A DNA stretch of 64,000 nucleotides, from NCBI GenBank assembly GCA_002292285.1, contig DBBP01000023.1, positions 1 through 64,000 of the forward strand, given 5' to 3'. Position 1 is the first letter of the stretch, and each line of letters opens with the position of its first letter. This document shows positions 1 through 8,757 of the stretch, piece after piece. The translations under genes and the position numbers were made by a program. The stretch comes from Proteobacteria bacterium UBA981 (GTDB lineage: Bacteria; Pseudomonadota; Gammaproteobacteria; Ga0077536). The notes under the pieces are model-generated. The model did no database searches. It saw only the letters and a list, made by a program, of their open reading frames with translations, and was not told the origin of the DNA.

Positions 1-397
1 TAAATTGGAAGATACAAGGCGAATTTCGTTTGCCCGATGTTTTACGGACGTTATACATAAAATAGAGGCTTACTAGCGTTCCTGATATCACCCAAAAGCT
101 CATCACGCCTATCCAGCCGTCGACGTTGTTCATCAACCACACGTCATCAAAAATCGTTGTTTCTCGTCTGCGGAGCAAAGTCCAGCTTTGCGAGTACGCT
201 ATCGCTCCCACCCCGAACAGGCCCGCCGAAGTGACATAGAGGATCGAAATCGCGAGACATTGAAATCGCGACAGAGCCTCACCCATGAAGTAAGACACGG
301 TCAAAAACGCGAAGGTCAACGATACCCACAAGCTCGCCCATGTGGCGACCATCGTGCCAATATCAGTCAGCGCGGAAATTGTGTCAGTTTCGTTCAT
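1..397 (-). CDS. Small multi-pass membrane protein, 3' end outside the window
   Basis: An open minus-strand frame starts at ATG 397-395 and runs without a stop to the window edge, giving at least 132 residues. The translation begins MNETDTISALTDIG and shows three hydrophobic spans at about residues 16-38, 48-68 and 95-115. They are separated by an RRRE loop (76-79) and followed by a basic tail (RKTSGKR). I do not recognise the family. Composition and codon use look like a genuine inner-membrane protein rather than a shadow, because no plus-strand gene overlaps it convincingly. The gene is divergent from the dehydrogenase at 722, with about 320 bp between them. No clear ribosome binding site precedes the ATG, so the start is only probable. 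Confidence 0.6.
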   Translation of the reverse strand, partial: MNETDTISALTDIGTMVATWASLWVSLTFAFLTVSYFMGEALSRFQCLAISILYVTSAGLFGVGAIAYSQSWTLLRRRETTIFDDVWLMNNVDGWIGVMSFWVISGTLVSLYFMYNVRKTSGKRNSPCIFQF

Positions 398-721
398 TGT
401 TTTGGCACACCAAATTTTTCACACACGGTCGAACAGAATATCCGAGGAGCACGGTGTCGTGAACTTCCGCTATTGGCCGATTACTGCCTGCACAAGATTG
501 AATGCGACCGTCTGCTTACCGGCCGTGAACCGCCGTTCTGTTATTCGCCCTGAACGACCGAAGCGTGTCCTGTGCTGTCCCTTTAGCCGCCGGGAAAAAC
601 GTCTGTGGGAAGTACTCTTAGTCACCCCGGATGTATAAATAAGCGCCTCGCCTTCAGGTCTTATTCTGTACCTGCGTTAGACTCCTAAAAATCCCGACTG
701 AAGCTCAAGGAACAATTAGTC
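398..721. other. Non-coding divergent intergenic region
   Basis: No gene is supported here. The stretch at about 460-560 contains spaced words such as TTCCGCTATTGGCCGATT and GACCGTCTGCTTACCGGCCG. From memory they resemble a degenerate dispersed element seen in other environmental proteobacteria, but there is no second copy in the window. An AT-rich TATAAAT lies at about 634 and AAGGAA lies at 708-713, about 9 nt before the ATG at 722, as a plausible ribosome binding site. Confidence 0.35.
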
Positions 722-1630
722 ATGACGCAATCATCAACGGTATCGCTTATCGGAATCGGCGCTATGGGTTCCGCTCTGGCCTCCGCACTCCTCGACGGTG
801 GTCACAAAGTTTCGATCTGGAATCGAACCGAGTCGAAATGTGCTCCCCTTGCGGAAGCTGGCGCTATCGTCGCGGATTCGATTCCTGACGCAATAGCCGC
901 GAGTGATGTGATTATTGTCTGCGTAGCCGACTATGCCACGAGCGATAGTCTTTTCCGAAATTCAGATGTGGAGAAGCTGCTCGGTGGGAAAATACTAGTA
1001 CAGTTGTCATCGGGTACGCCGGACGAGGCGGCCGCTGCGAATCGTTGGGCAGAAGAGAACAACATCGATTATCTGGAAGGTACGATTTCCGTTTACCCAC
1101 GCGATATCGGGACAAGTAATGGCATTGTTCTTTACGCGGGACCTCGAAAAACGTTCGATAAAGCGCAGAAGGTTTTACGTAGCCTAGGCGAGAGGACACA
1201 CCACGTCGGGGAAGATATAGGACTATCCTCTTCTCTGGATGTAGCGCTGGTTGGATCATTCTGGGCTGGTGCACAGGCGGCGTTTTTACACGGCGCGGCA
1301 ATTTGCGAGTCGACAGGGGTACCCTTAAACACCTATCTGGAGATTGCGTTAGGGCACGTTCTACCGGTTTCGATCCTACCGGCGCTAAAGGAGAGCATCT
1401 CAGCGATAGAACGAGGAGATTACAGCGGTGACCAGGCAACAGTCGACGTTTGGGAAGCCGGATTGAGTCATTTCCTGGAAGTCAGCAAACAGTCCAATGT
1501 GGATTCCTCGTTACCCGAAAATCTCCAAAGGTTACTCCAGGTAACGTCGGCAAATGGCCTTGGCGACAAGGACGTCGCAGCCATTTATGAAACGCTACGA
1601 CCAAAAGGGCCACGCAGTAATACGACCTAA
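722..1630 (+). CDS. NAD(P)-dependent imine reductase-like / beta-hydroxyacid dehydrogenase-like protein
   Basis: The 302-residue protein starts with a Rossmann fold: GIGAMG at residues 11-16 and NRT at 34-36, the latter typical of NADPH-binding members. It then has LSSGTPDEA near residue 96 and a YLEG...YPRDIGT segment near 118-131. These are the landmarks of the imine reductase branch of the 6-phosphogluconate dehydrogenase superfamily (YLDGAI..P..IG, with GDQAT near the end of the helical domain). The C-terminal half is the all-helical dimerisation domain. By family knowledge it would reduce a cyclic imine or a related C=N or C=O substrate with NADPH. The native substrate cannot be read from the sequence. 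It stands alone on the plus strand, preceded by AAGGAA. Confidence 0.8.
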   Translation: MTQSSTVSLIGIGAMGSALASALLDGGHKVSIWNRTESKCAPLAEAGAIVADSIPDAIAASDVIIVCVADYATSDSLFRNSDVEKLLGGKILVQLSSGTPDEAAAANRWAEENNIDYLEGTISVYPRDIGTSNGIVLYAGPRKTFDKAQKVLRSLGERTHHVGEDIGLSSSLDVALVGSFWAGAQAAFLHGAAICESTGVPLNTYLEIALGHVLPVSILPALKESISAIERGDYSGDQATVDVWEAGLSHFLEVSKQSNVDSSLPENLQRLLQVTSANGLGDKDVAAIYETLRPKGPRSNTT

Positions 1631-2067
1631 CAAGTTGTGTACGATCGCTTTACTTACTTTGAAACGAAGAAATGATGTAGCTAGTTGGAATAGTTTGCAG
1701 TCGCATGCAAATTAATTCGAACCTGCGCTACCGAGAACACGCATGACTCTTGTTGGCCGATTTATTGGTAGGACCGTACGTCCGCTAATAAGCGGGAGGC
1801 CGGTGCGGCATTGTGTATGCGTCTGGCCAGTTCGAAACGACGGTTCGAATTCGTCGATTGAAGTCTAAGCTTATACAGTTTTCCTTCAACCTTTCTTCGC
1901 AAAGTGCAGGCGGGTTTACCGATCTTTGATACCCTGAGGTCTCTTGCAGACCGTAAGAGCGCCGCGCCATGCTACCGGGGCGTTAGCACGCGAGTTGAAC
2001 CGTCCTTCCACGCCTCACTCTGCGGCCCCGTCTCGGCACACCGAAACGCCGACGATATTCGTATGAT
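1631..2067. other. Intergenic stretch with no supported gene
   Basis: About 440 bp between the convergent dehydrogenase and the FGE-like gene. Short frames exist on both strands but none has a recognisable product or ribosome binding site. The only structure seen is a local repeat of TTCGAA words with GACG/CGTC near 1829-1858 (GTTCGAAACGACGGTTCGAA). No terminator with a T-run is visible. Confidence 0.4.
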
Positions 2068-2913
2068 TCACTCGCCAAGAGTTCTTGCGACCCGAAATCC
2101 CAGATTATCGTTGGTTCTTTTCGGCGCTACCTTAAAACGATCTGACGACCGCAACTGATTAGGAAATTGATCCCAGCTGCCACCGCGAAAAACACGCTCG
2201 TTGCAATCGCCATTGGCGGCATCCTCCCAGACGCGGCCGTCACTTGGCGCATTGTTGTAGTTCGCGTACCAGCAGTCCGCAGTCCACTCCCACACGTTGC
2301 CGCTCATATCGTGCAAGCCGAACGGATTGGCTGGAAACGATCCAACAGGCGCTGTTTGGGTACCGTCCCAGCGGCTTCCGCACTCCTTACAATTGGCCAT
2401 CGCCTCACCGCCGCGCGCGGCGTACTCCCACTCTGCTTCGCTCGGTAGACGGTATTGTGCTCCTGATTCCTCGGACAACCACGCCACATAGGCTTGCGCA
2501 TCGTTCCAGCTAACGTAAATTACGGGACGGACACCTCGTCCCCAACTCTTATCCTTAGGCGGCTTCTTTTTCGTCGCAGCGGCGAACAACGCGTACTCAT
2601 CAAAGGTAATCTCGAACTTGCTAATCGCGAACGCAAGAACTGAAACCTTGTGTCGGGGACCTTCGCGGTCAATGAAACCACGTTCGCCCGGCGCAGCACC
2701 CATTGAAAAACTTCCCGCTGGCAGAGCGACCATTAGCGGCCCCTCCCGGTTGACCTCAAGCTTGTCGCGAAAGGTTTCGAGCGGATTGGGGTTAAACCGC
2801 CTGACCTTACTGCGCCGTTCTGCCTCGGCCGCCACCGCACCTTCGAGAACATCGCAGTATTGCGCGACCGAGCCTGGGCTGGGCTCATGTTGTGAAGTAG
2901 GTAACCAGCGCAA
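2068..2913 (-). CDS. FGE/SUMF1-family protein lacking the catalytic cysteines
   Basis: The 281-residue protein has a full formylglycine-generating-enzyme-type fold: MVALPAGSFSMG near residue 60, RPVIYVSWNDAQAYVAWLS in the middle, RLPSEAEWEYAARGG, GLHDMSGNVWEW, and RGGSW...NLGFRVA at the end. True formylglycine-generating enzymes carry two active cysteines just before the NTP...NLGFRC tail. Here that stretch reads RSSDRFKVAPKRTNDNLGFRVA with no Cys, so sulfatase maturation is unlikely. A role like other SUMF1-fold proteins is an open guess. The first codon is TTG directly after an in-frame TAG, 8 nt behind the ogt-alkA stop. The first 50 residues look like the middle of a longer protein, so N-terminal truncation is possible. 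Confidence 0.8.
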   Translation of the reverse strand: MRWLPTSQHEPSPGSVAQYCDVLEGAVAAEAERRSKVRRFNPNPLETFRDKLEVNREGPLMVALPAGSFSMGAAPGERGFIDREGPRHKVSVLAFAISKFEITFDEYALFAAATKKKPPKDKSWGRGVRPVIYVSWNDAQAYVAWLSEESGAQYRLPSEAEWEYAARGGEAMANCKECGSRWDGTQTAPVGSFPANPFGLHDMSGNVWEWTADCWYANYNNAPSDGRVWEDAANGDCNERVFRGGSWDQFPNQLRSSDRFKVAPKRTNDNLGFRVARTLGE

Positions 2914-2921
2914 CTAAAGAT

Positions 2922-4085
2922 TCAAACGCCGCGTTTGAGATCCACCGCACGCCACAAATACCAACTTGCAACGCTGCGGTAAGGGCGCCAACGTTCCGCG
3001 TAGACAGCGAGCTTCTTGCGTTCGGTTTCGCCCTGACGCCCGACGATGATCGCGTGGCCCTGGCGCAGTCCCAGGTCATCGACCGCCAATACATCTGCGC
3101 GCCCGAGACGAAACATCAGCATCATCTCGACGGTCCAGCGTCCGATGCCGCGCACAGAAGTCAGTGCTTCGATGATTTGTTCATCGTCCATTGTGCGTAA
3201 GCGGCGCAAGGTCGGTACAACGCCGCTAATGGTCTTCGCAGCCAAATCCTGTAGTGCGAGCACTTTGTTGTTCGACAGTCCGGCGGCGCGCAGTTCGGCG
3301 TGGCTCAGGGGTACTAGTCCCTCCGCGCTCAGACCGCGCTCGCCACCGGGAAACAGCGCGCACAGGCGTGAAAATATCGTCCCGGCCGCCTTACCGCTCA
3401 GTTGTTGATAGACAATCGCGCGAGCAAGGGCGACGAACACACTTGTCGTTACGCTCATCTGAAATTTCGGCGGGCCGATTTGCGCGATGACTTTCCCCAG
3501 TTTCGCGTCGGCCTCGCGCAAGGTCTGAGCGGCGACAAACGGATCGTAGTCGAACCCTGGGAAGGACACGTCCTGAACGCCTTCGATGCGGAGCATGCAG
3601 CTTTTGGTCGTGAGGCCTCCGGATGCCGAAAAGCCACCGCCGCCAGTGGCCGCAGCCAACACGCGATGGCAGGGAATAATGATCGGGATGGGATTCGCCC
3701 CCAGTGAGCGGCCGACTGCCCGCATCGCCTTACCGTTACCAACATTTCTCGCCAGTTCACCGTAAAAAAGCGTTTGGCCGCGGGGAATCTCGCGGGCGTG
3801 TTGGTAAACTCGCCGACTGAACTCGCTGCAGTCAGACATATCGAGCGGAATAGTCGATAGATCACGCGAGCGGCCATCCAGCAGGCCGACTATCGCTTCT
3901 GTCGCCTTCTTCATGTCAGCGCGCGGCGTCAGCTCGGACAAGTCCGGGAAGCGCGACTGGAGGCGCGCAGCGGTTTGATGCGGTGTCAGCTCTGGCAGTT
4001 GCACACCGCGTACGCCATTCGCGCCCCACGCAAGACCGCAGCGACCGATGGACGTATCAAACAAACTGTAGCCCGGCTCTTTCAT
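2922..4085 (-). CDS. Fused O6-methylguanine-DNA methyltransferase and 3-methyladenine DNA glycosylase II
   Basis: One 387-residue polypeptide carries two DNA alkylation repair activities. Residues 1-170 form an Ogt/MGMT unit with the suicide methyl-acceptor motif PCHRV (Cys139) and GGFSASGG...K downstream. Residues 180-387 form an AlkA-type HhH-GPD glycosylase: helix-hairpin-helix VRGIGRWTVEMMLMF at 311-325 and the LAVDDLGLR segment with the predicted catalytic Asp337. The first unit would remove O6-alkyl groups directly and the second would excise N3- and N7-alkyl purines for base excision repair. The start ATG at 4085 is supported by the conserved N terminus. The frame is continuous through the linker, so this is a true fusion. 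The FGE-like gene follows 8 nt later. Confidence 0.92.
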   Translation of the reverse strand: MKEPGYSLFDTSIGRCGLAWGANGVRGVQLPELTPHQTAARLQSRFPDLSELTPRADMKKATEAIVGLLDGRSRDLSTIPLDMSDCSEFSRRVYQHAREIPRGQTLFYGELARNVGNGKAMRAVGRSLGANPIPIIIPCHRVLAAATGGGGFSASGGLTTKSCMLRIEGVQDVSFPGFDYDPFVAAQTLREADAKLGKVIAQIGPPKFQMSVTTSVFVALARAIVYQQLSGKAAGTIFSRLCALFPGGERGLSAEGLVPLSHAELRAAGLSNNKVLALQDLAAKTISGVVPTLRRLRTMDDEQIIEALTSVRGIGRWTVEMMLMFRLGRADVLAVDDLGLRQGHAIIVGRQGETERKKLAVYAERWRPYRSVASWYLWRAVDLKRGV

Positions 4086-4204
4086 GCGCTCTTACCCACG
4101 TTACGGTCGCCGAAGTATACGGTAGCGAAGCGACTGGTGACGTTGCGCTCGCCGCGCAGCGAGTGTGGCATGATCGCCGTTGCACAACAGCACAGGCGGA
4201 CATA

Positions 4205-4744
4205 GTGATCTACCAACTTGAAGAACGTCGGGTCAAAGCTGACGGCGACCATTTCATCGCGGACAATGCGATTCTGATCGGTAGTGTCGAACTTCATCGT
4301 GATACCAGCATCTGGTTCGGGGCTGTTGTGCGCGGGGACAATGAACCGATCATCGTCGGCGCTGGCTCGAATGTTCAGGAGCACTGCGTTCTTCACACGG
4401 ATATTGGCGCGCCGCTGATTATCGGGCGGAATTGCACGATAGGACACAAAGCCGTGGTGCATGGCTGCACGATTGGCGACAACACTTTGATCGGCATCGG
4501 CGCGATCGTTTTGAACGGCGCGAAGATTGGCAACAATTGTCTGATCGGCGCCGGCGCGTTGATCACAGAAGGCAAAGTGATTCCGGACGGGTGCCTGGTG
4601 GTTGGTGCACCGGGGAAAGTGGCACGCGAATTAAACGCTGAACAAATCGCCGGCTTGACGCAATCGGCGGTTAATTACGTCAATAACTTCAAGCGCTACA
4701 ACGCCGGTTTGCAAGATCAGGCTGGGGTTGATCCGCTGGCTTGA
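4205..4744 (+). CDS. Gamma-class carbonic anhydrase-like hexapeptide-repeat protein (YrdA type)
   Basis: The protein of 179 residues is a left-handed parallel beta-helix with repeating hexapeptides from SIWFGAVVRGDN to IGAGALITEG, followed by the C-terminal helix after VVGAPGKVAREL. The histidines that bind metal in gamma carbonic anhydrases are present in VLH, IGH and VVHG. A long open frame extends upstream, but the conserved N terminus (IYQLEERRVK) places the start at GTG 4205, with AGGCGG just ahead. The expected function is CO2/bicarbonate conversion or a metal-dependent acyl or thioester-related role, since YrdA-type members are often poorly active. It is divergent from the ogt-alkA gene, with a 119 bp shared promoter region. 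Confidence 0.87.
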   Translation: MIYQLEERRVKADGDHFIADNAILIGSVELHRDTSIWFGAVVRGDNEPIIVGAGSNVQEHCVLHTDIGAPLIIGRNCTIGHKAVVHGCTIGDNTLIGIGAIVLNGAKIGNNCLIGAGALITEGKVIPDGCLVVGAPGKVARELNAEQIAGLTQSAVNYVNNFKRYNAGLQDQAGVDPLA

Positions 4745-4811
4745 TCATACGACCGTATTACGACGCGCAAGTACTTCGTTTAACGCCTGAGTTCTGCACA
4801 TTGGTATCGCC

Positions 4812-5957
4812 ATGAATCCTACCGCATCGGACACCCACCCAATTGAGAAGGCTGCTGATGAGTTCGGGCGCAACGTTATCGAAGCGCATGCCGAGCAGTG
4901 GAACAGTAATGGCACGGTGCCGCGAGAATTTTTTCAACAGGCCGCCGAGCATAATTTGTGCCGCTTGTTGGTGCCCCACGAACTGGGTGGCGCGGGGCTT
5001 GATGTCGGTGGCTTTACGCGCGTCCTCACCATCCTCGCCCGCCACTGTCTCGCGTCGACGTTCGCCTTGGTGGTTCACAACAACCTCACTGCCGCCATCG
5101 CGCGCTCTGGTATCGAGCGTCATATCGACAGTTATTTGCAGGCCATGATGAAGGGCGAGAAAATCGGCGCATTTCTGCTCACTGAACCCGGTGCGGGGAG
5201 CGACGCTGCGGCCATTAGTACGACGGCGAGACGCCAGGGTGACGACTGGATATTGAATGGAAGCAAAGCGTGGATCAGTAACGCCGTGCATGCCGACGTA
5301 TTAAGCGTCTACGTGCAAACGAACGAGAGCAGTGGTGCCCGCGGTATCGCAGGTTTTCTGCTCGACGCAGAAATGGCAGGCGTCAGTCGCGTACCGCCCT
5401 ACGATTTGCTTGGCGGTCACGCGCTTGGGACTGGCGGCTTTCAATTCAACGACTGCCTGGTTGCGAACGGCGCACTTTTGGCGGCACCGGGAGAGGCTTT
5501 TAAAGCCGCTATGCACGGTATCAATCTTGCCCGTTGTGGCGTTGCAGCGATGTGCGTCGGGTTGATGCAGCGTGCGCTGAGTGAGGCGATTAACTACACC
5601 GGGCAACGCACAGCTTTCGGTGCCCAGCTCGGTGATTTCCAGGGCGTGCAATGGATACTCGCTGATTGCGCGACCGATTTGGAAGCCGCGCAGGCGCTGA
5701 CAGCCATAGCGACACGTCTGATTGATAGCGGCGGCGATGCAACCCTGGCTGCTGCTCACGCAAAGAAATTCGCGACCCGTACAGCTTTTAAGTGCGTCAC
5801 CGACTGTATGCAGGTGATGGGTGCCGCAGGCTTATCGCGATCCTACCCACTCGCCCGCCATCTGGAAGCCGCCAAGATGGCGCAATATCTTGACGGTGCG
5901 ACGGAAATTCAAAACGTGGTTATCGCGCGCCAGCTCAAAGCCGTCTACGCGGATTAA
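4812..5957 (+). CDS. Acyl-CoA dehydrogenase (small ACAD type)
   Basis: The 381-residue flavoenzyme has the three ACAD domains. The signatures are LLTEPGAGSDAAAI with the following WILNGSKAWISNA (FAD and substrate binding), YTGQRTAFGAQLGDFQGVQ in the C-terminal helical domain, and the final YLDGATEIQNVVIARQL. In most family members the catalytic base is Glu in YEGT. Here the aligned position is Asp in LDGA, a conservative but unusual change. It would oxidise an acyl-CoA to the enoyl-CoA, passing electrons to ETF. It opens the catabolic region and converges on a second, different ACAD. The substrate is unknown. Confidence 0.87.
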   Translation: MNPTASDTHPIEKAADEFGRNVIEAHAEQWNSNGTVPREFFQQAAEHNLCRLLVPHELGGAGLDVGGFTRVLTILARHCLASTFALVVHNNLTAAIARSGIERHIDSYLQAMMKGEKIGAFLLTEPGAGSDAAAISTTARRQGDDWILNGSKAWISNAVHADVLSVYVQTNESSGARGIAGFLLDAEMAGVSRVPPYDLLGGHALGTGGFQFNDCLVANGALLAAPGEAFKAAMHGINLARCGVAAMCVGLMQRALSEAINYTGQRTAFGAQLGDFQGVQWILADCATDLEAAQALTAIATRLIDSGGDATLAAAHAKKFATRTAFKCVTDCMQVMGAAGLSRSYPLARHLEAAKMAQYLDGATEIQNVVIARQLKAVYAD

Positions 5958-5964
5958 GGTCTAC

Positions 5965-5986
5965 TGGCCGGCACAGGCGCCGGCCA
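5965..5986. terminator. GC-rich hairpin between convergent acyl-CoA dehydrogenase genes
   Basis: TGGCCGGC and GCCGGCCA form a perfect 8 bp stem around the loop ACAGGC, 8 nt after the first ACAD stop and 20 nt before the stop of the second. There is no long T-run on either side, so it may only slow or block transcription from both directions. Confidence 0.4.
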
Positions 5987-6005
5987 ATATCTTACTCTGG
6001 GTTGC

Positions 6006-7214
6006 TTAGGCGTCGGCGTACTGGCGAATAATCTGCTTGCCAAGCGCCATCATATGCACCTGATCCGGTCCATCCGCCTGGCGGCACCAACGCGCGTAGT
6101 TGAACGCTTCGGCCATAAAATAGTCTGCCGTTAAACCACCTGCCCCGTGAATTTGCATGCACCGGTCAATCACCGTTTGCGCCATCAACGGCACAGTGAT
6201 TTTGCTCGCCGCGATGAAGTCTCGTGCCTCAGATGCGCCGAGTTCATCCATTTTTCCAGCGGTCTTTAAAGTAAGCAATCGTGCTTGTTCGATTTCGGAA
6301 AAACACTTGGCAATATCTTCGCGAACCGATTGGTGCTCAGCCAGGGTTTTTCCGAACGTCGAACGCGACACGGCACGACGACATGCGAATTCGAGCGCCC
6401 GCTGTGCGCAGCCAATGAGTCGCATGCAGTGATGGATGCGGCCTGGCCCAAGACGGCCCTGCGCGATTTCGAAGCCCCGTCCCTCACCGAGCAACATATT
6501 GGATGCGGGGACGCGCACATCCTCGAACAGCACTTCGGCGTGGCCGGAAGGCGCGTCGTCGTAGCCAAGCGTGGTCAAGGCGCGTTCGATGGTAATGCCG
6601 GGGGTGTCCTTCGGTACCAGGATCTGAGATTGCTGCAGATGTCGGTTGGGATTGTCCGGATCGGACTTGCCCATGACGATGAAAATCTTGGTGCGCTCGT
6701 ACATCGCATTGGTGATGAACCACTTGCGCCCATTGATGACGTAATCATCGCCGTCGCGTAACACCGAAGTCTGCACGTTGGTCGCATCGGACGAAGCAAC
6801 GTCCGGTTCGGTCATCACAAACGAGGAGCGAATTTCGCCGGCGAGCAGCGGCTCGAGCCACTGTTTTTTCTGTTCTTCGTTACCGTATTTAATGAACACT
6901 TCCATGTTGCCGGTGTCTGGCGCATTGCAATTGAACACTTCCGGGCTCCACATCACGCGCCCCATGATCTCTGCCAGTGGTGCATAGTCGGCGTTGCTTA
7001 AGCCCCCATAGGCTTTGGGCATGAACAAGTTCCACAGGCCCTCATCGCGCGCTTTCTGCTTCAACTCCTCCATCAACGGCACGGTCGAAAAGCGATCCTC
7101 CAGTGCGTGCAGTTGCTCGTGGTAAAGCGTCTCGTTGGGGTAAATGTGCTTGTCCATGAAGGCCTGCAGCTGGTTCTGCAGTGCCTCGGCCGACGCGGTG
7201 ATATTTGCGTACAT
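6006..7214 (-). CDS. Acyl-CoA dehydrogenase, ACAD10/11-like
   Basis: The protein of 402 residues starts at ATG 7214 (MYANITASAEALQNQLQ), which fits the family better than the longer upstream frame. Key stretches are VMTEPDVASSDATNVQ, YVINGRKWFITNA, RSTFGKTLAEHQSVRE and QIHGAGGLTADY, ending with ADGPDQVHMMALGK. The ADGPDQVH ending separates it from the classic YEGT type and groups it with the ACAD10/11-like subfamily, which can act on 4-hydroxyacyl or bulky acyl-CoAs. That substrate statement is from the family, not from this sequence. It is divergent from the MFS gene with a 219 bp gap. Confidence 0.87.
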   Translation of the reverse strand: MYANITASAEALQNQLQAFMDKHIYPNETLYHEQLHALEDRFSTVPLMEELKQKARDEGLWNLFMPKAYGGLSNADYAPLAEIMGRVMWSPEVFNCNAPDTGNMEVFIKYGNEEQKKQWLEPLLAGEIRSSFVMTEPDVASSDATNVQTSVLRDGDDYVINGRKWFITNAMYERTKIFIVMGKSDPDNPNRHLQQSQILVPKDTPGITIERALTTLGYDDAPSGHAEVLFEDVRVPASNMLLGEGRGFEIAQGRLGPGRIHHCMRLIGCAQRALEFACRRAVSRSTFGKTLAEHQSVREDIAKCFSEIEQARLLTLKTAGKMDELGASEARDFIAASKITVPLMAQTVIDRCMQIHGAGGLTADYFMAEAFNYARWCRQADGPDQVHMMALGKQIIRQYADA

Positions 7215-7433
7215 GTTCGAAGTTCCGAGTAAAAGTCGCGCGATTCTACCGCCTCCAGAGACATTGATCCCGGCGTCTCGTGCGCGCTGCGAGTGTCCGT
7301 AACACGGTCGGCATCCTTTCTGATGCCGCGGGAAGGCAGTGACCGGACCAGAACGGTTCGCTGTTTTGGGCGCGATTTCGGCATCGGCTACCGACACGAG
7401 GACGCCGCGAGCCGGCCTGGGGGCTACGTTACT

Positions 7434-8714
7434 ATGCCTGTCATGGATGCCACTCAAACGACTTCTCGCGCCCGCTTTCTGACCCTGTTTGCCTTGATAT
7501 TGTCCGGCGAGATGATTTTCAGCTTGCCTTTCCATTTACCGCGCTATTTCCGCCCGTCAGTACTTGAAACGTTCAATCTCAGCAATGCGAATCTTGGCGA
7601 TATCTTCGCCCTCTACGGGATTACGGCGATGCTCGCCTATTTTCCCGGTGGCCTGCTCGCCGATCGCATCGTACCGCGTAAGCTCATGGCCGCCTCGCTT
7701 GCGGCGACGGCTCTCGGTGGCGTTTATCTCATGACCCTGCCCGGTCATTTCGGACTCCGCGTGTTGTATGCCTATTGGGGCGTGACGACGATTTTCATGT
7801 TTTGGGCCGCGATGATCCGCGCCACGCGACAATGGGGCGGTAGCGACGCACAGGGGCGTGCGTTCGGGTTGCTCGAAGGGGGGCGTGGTCTTGCCGCAGC
7901 CGGTTTCGCGTCGATTACCGTCGCCTGTTTTGCTCTGATGCTGCCTGCTGCAGGAACAGACATCGGGACACTCGAACGCCAGCGCGCGATGCAACTGGTG
8001 ATTGCGATCTATAGCGCGATCACTTTTCTGGTCGCCGTCCTGGTCTGGGTGTGGTTACCGGATCAGCAGGAGACGCGCAGTTCACGGGTCTCTTTCAGCG
8101 CCGTCGTTGAGGTGCTGCGTCGGCCGCTGGTATGGCTACAGGCGTTGGTCGTGGTGTGTGCCTATTGCGGCTACAAAGGCCTCGATAACTACGCCCTCTA
8201 CGCCCATGAGGTGCTCGGCATGAGTGAGGTGGAATCGGCGGGGTTTACGGCATCGGCGGCCTATTTGCGCCCGCTCGCGGCCGTCGGAGCCGGGTACATT
8301 GCCGACCGGGTCGGGGCCGCACGCAGTATTACGGCGCTATTCCTGTTTTCAGCGGTGAGCTATCTGGTCCTCGCGCTTGCAGACGCGGCTCCGGCCACCG
8401 CGAGCTTTGTCTACGCCAATATTATTGTGACGTTTGTTGCTGTGTTTGCGCTGCGTGCCGTTTATTTCGCGTTGCTGGAGGAGACTCGTGTGCCACCCCA
8501 TTTGACCGGTACGACGGTCGGGCTCGTTTCAGTGATCGGATACACGCCGGACATCTTCTTCCTGCCCGTCGCGGGTCGGCTGCTCGACGGCGCGCCTGGG
8601 CTTACCGGGCACCAACACTACTTCTGGTTTCTGACCGGTATCGCGATCGTCGGCTTAGTCGTGGCAGGTGGTTTGGCGCACGTCACGGGCAAGGCCCGGC
8701 GCGGAGCGACATGA
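7434..8714 (+). CDS. MFS transporter
   Basis: A 426-residue protein with about 12 membrane spans in two six-helix halves. The loop between helices 2 and 3 reads GGLLADRIVPRKLM, the MFS signature-like motif, and its counterpart in the second half is GYIADRVGAARSI. An open frame extends 141 nt upstream, but the first plausible start is ATG 7434 (MPVMDATQ), because the upstream part is arginine-rich and overlaps the divergent promoter region. Located in the catabolic cluster, it is a candidate importer or exporter for the substrate handled by the neighbouring enzymes. The substrate cannot be told from the sequence. Confidence 0.85.
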   Translation: MPVMDATQTTSRARFLTLFALILSGEMIFSLPFHLPRYFRPSVLETFNLSNANLGDIFALYGITAMLAYFPGGLLADRIVPRKLMAASLAATALGGVYLMTLPGHFGLRVLYAYWGVTTIFMFWAAMIRATRQWGGSDAQGRAFGLLEGGRGLAAAGFASITVACFALMLPAAGTDIGTLERQRAMQLVIAIYSAITFLVAVLVWVWLPDQQETRSSRVSFSAVVEVLRRPLVWLQALVVVCAYCGYKGLDNYALYAHEVLGMSEVESAGFTASAAYLRPLAAVGAGYIADRVGAARSITALFLFSAVSYLVLALADAAPATASFVYANIIVTFVAVFALRAVYFALLEETRVPPHLTGTTVGLVSVIGYTPDIFFLPVAGRLLDGAPGLTGHQHYFWFLTGIAIVGLVVAGGLAHVTGKARRGAT

Positions 8715-8757
8715 TTAAATAGTCTGACCGACATTCCGGTCAGCTGGAGATTGCACA

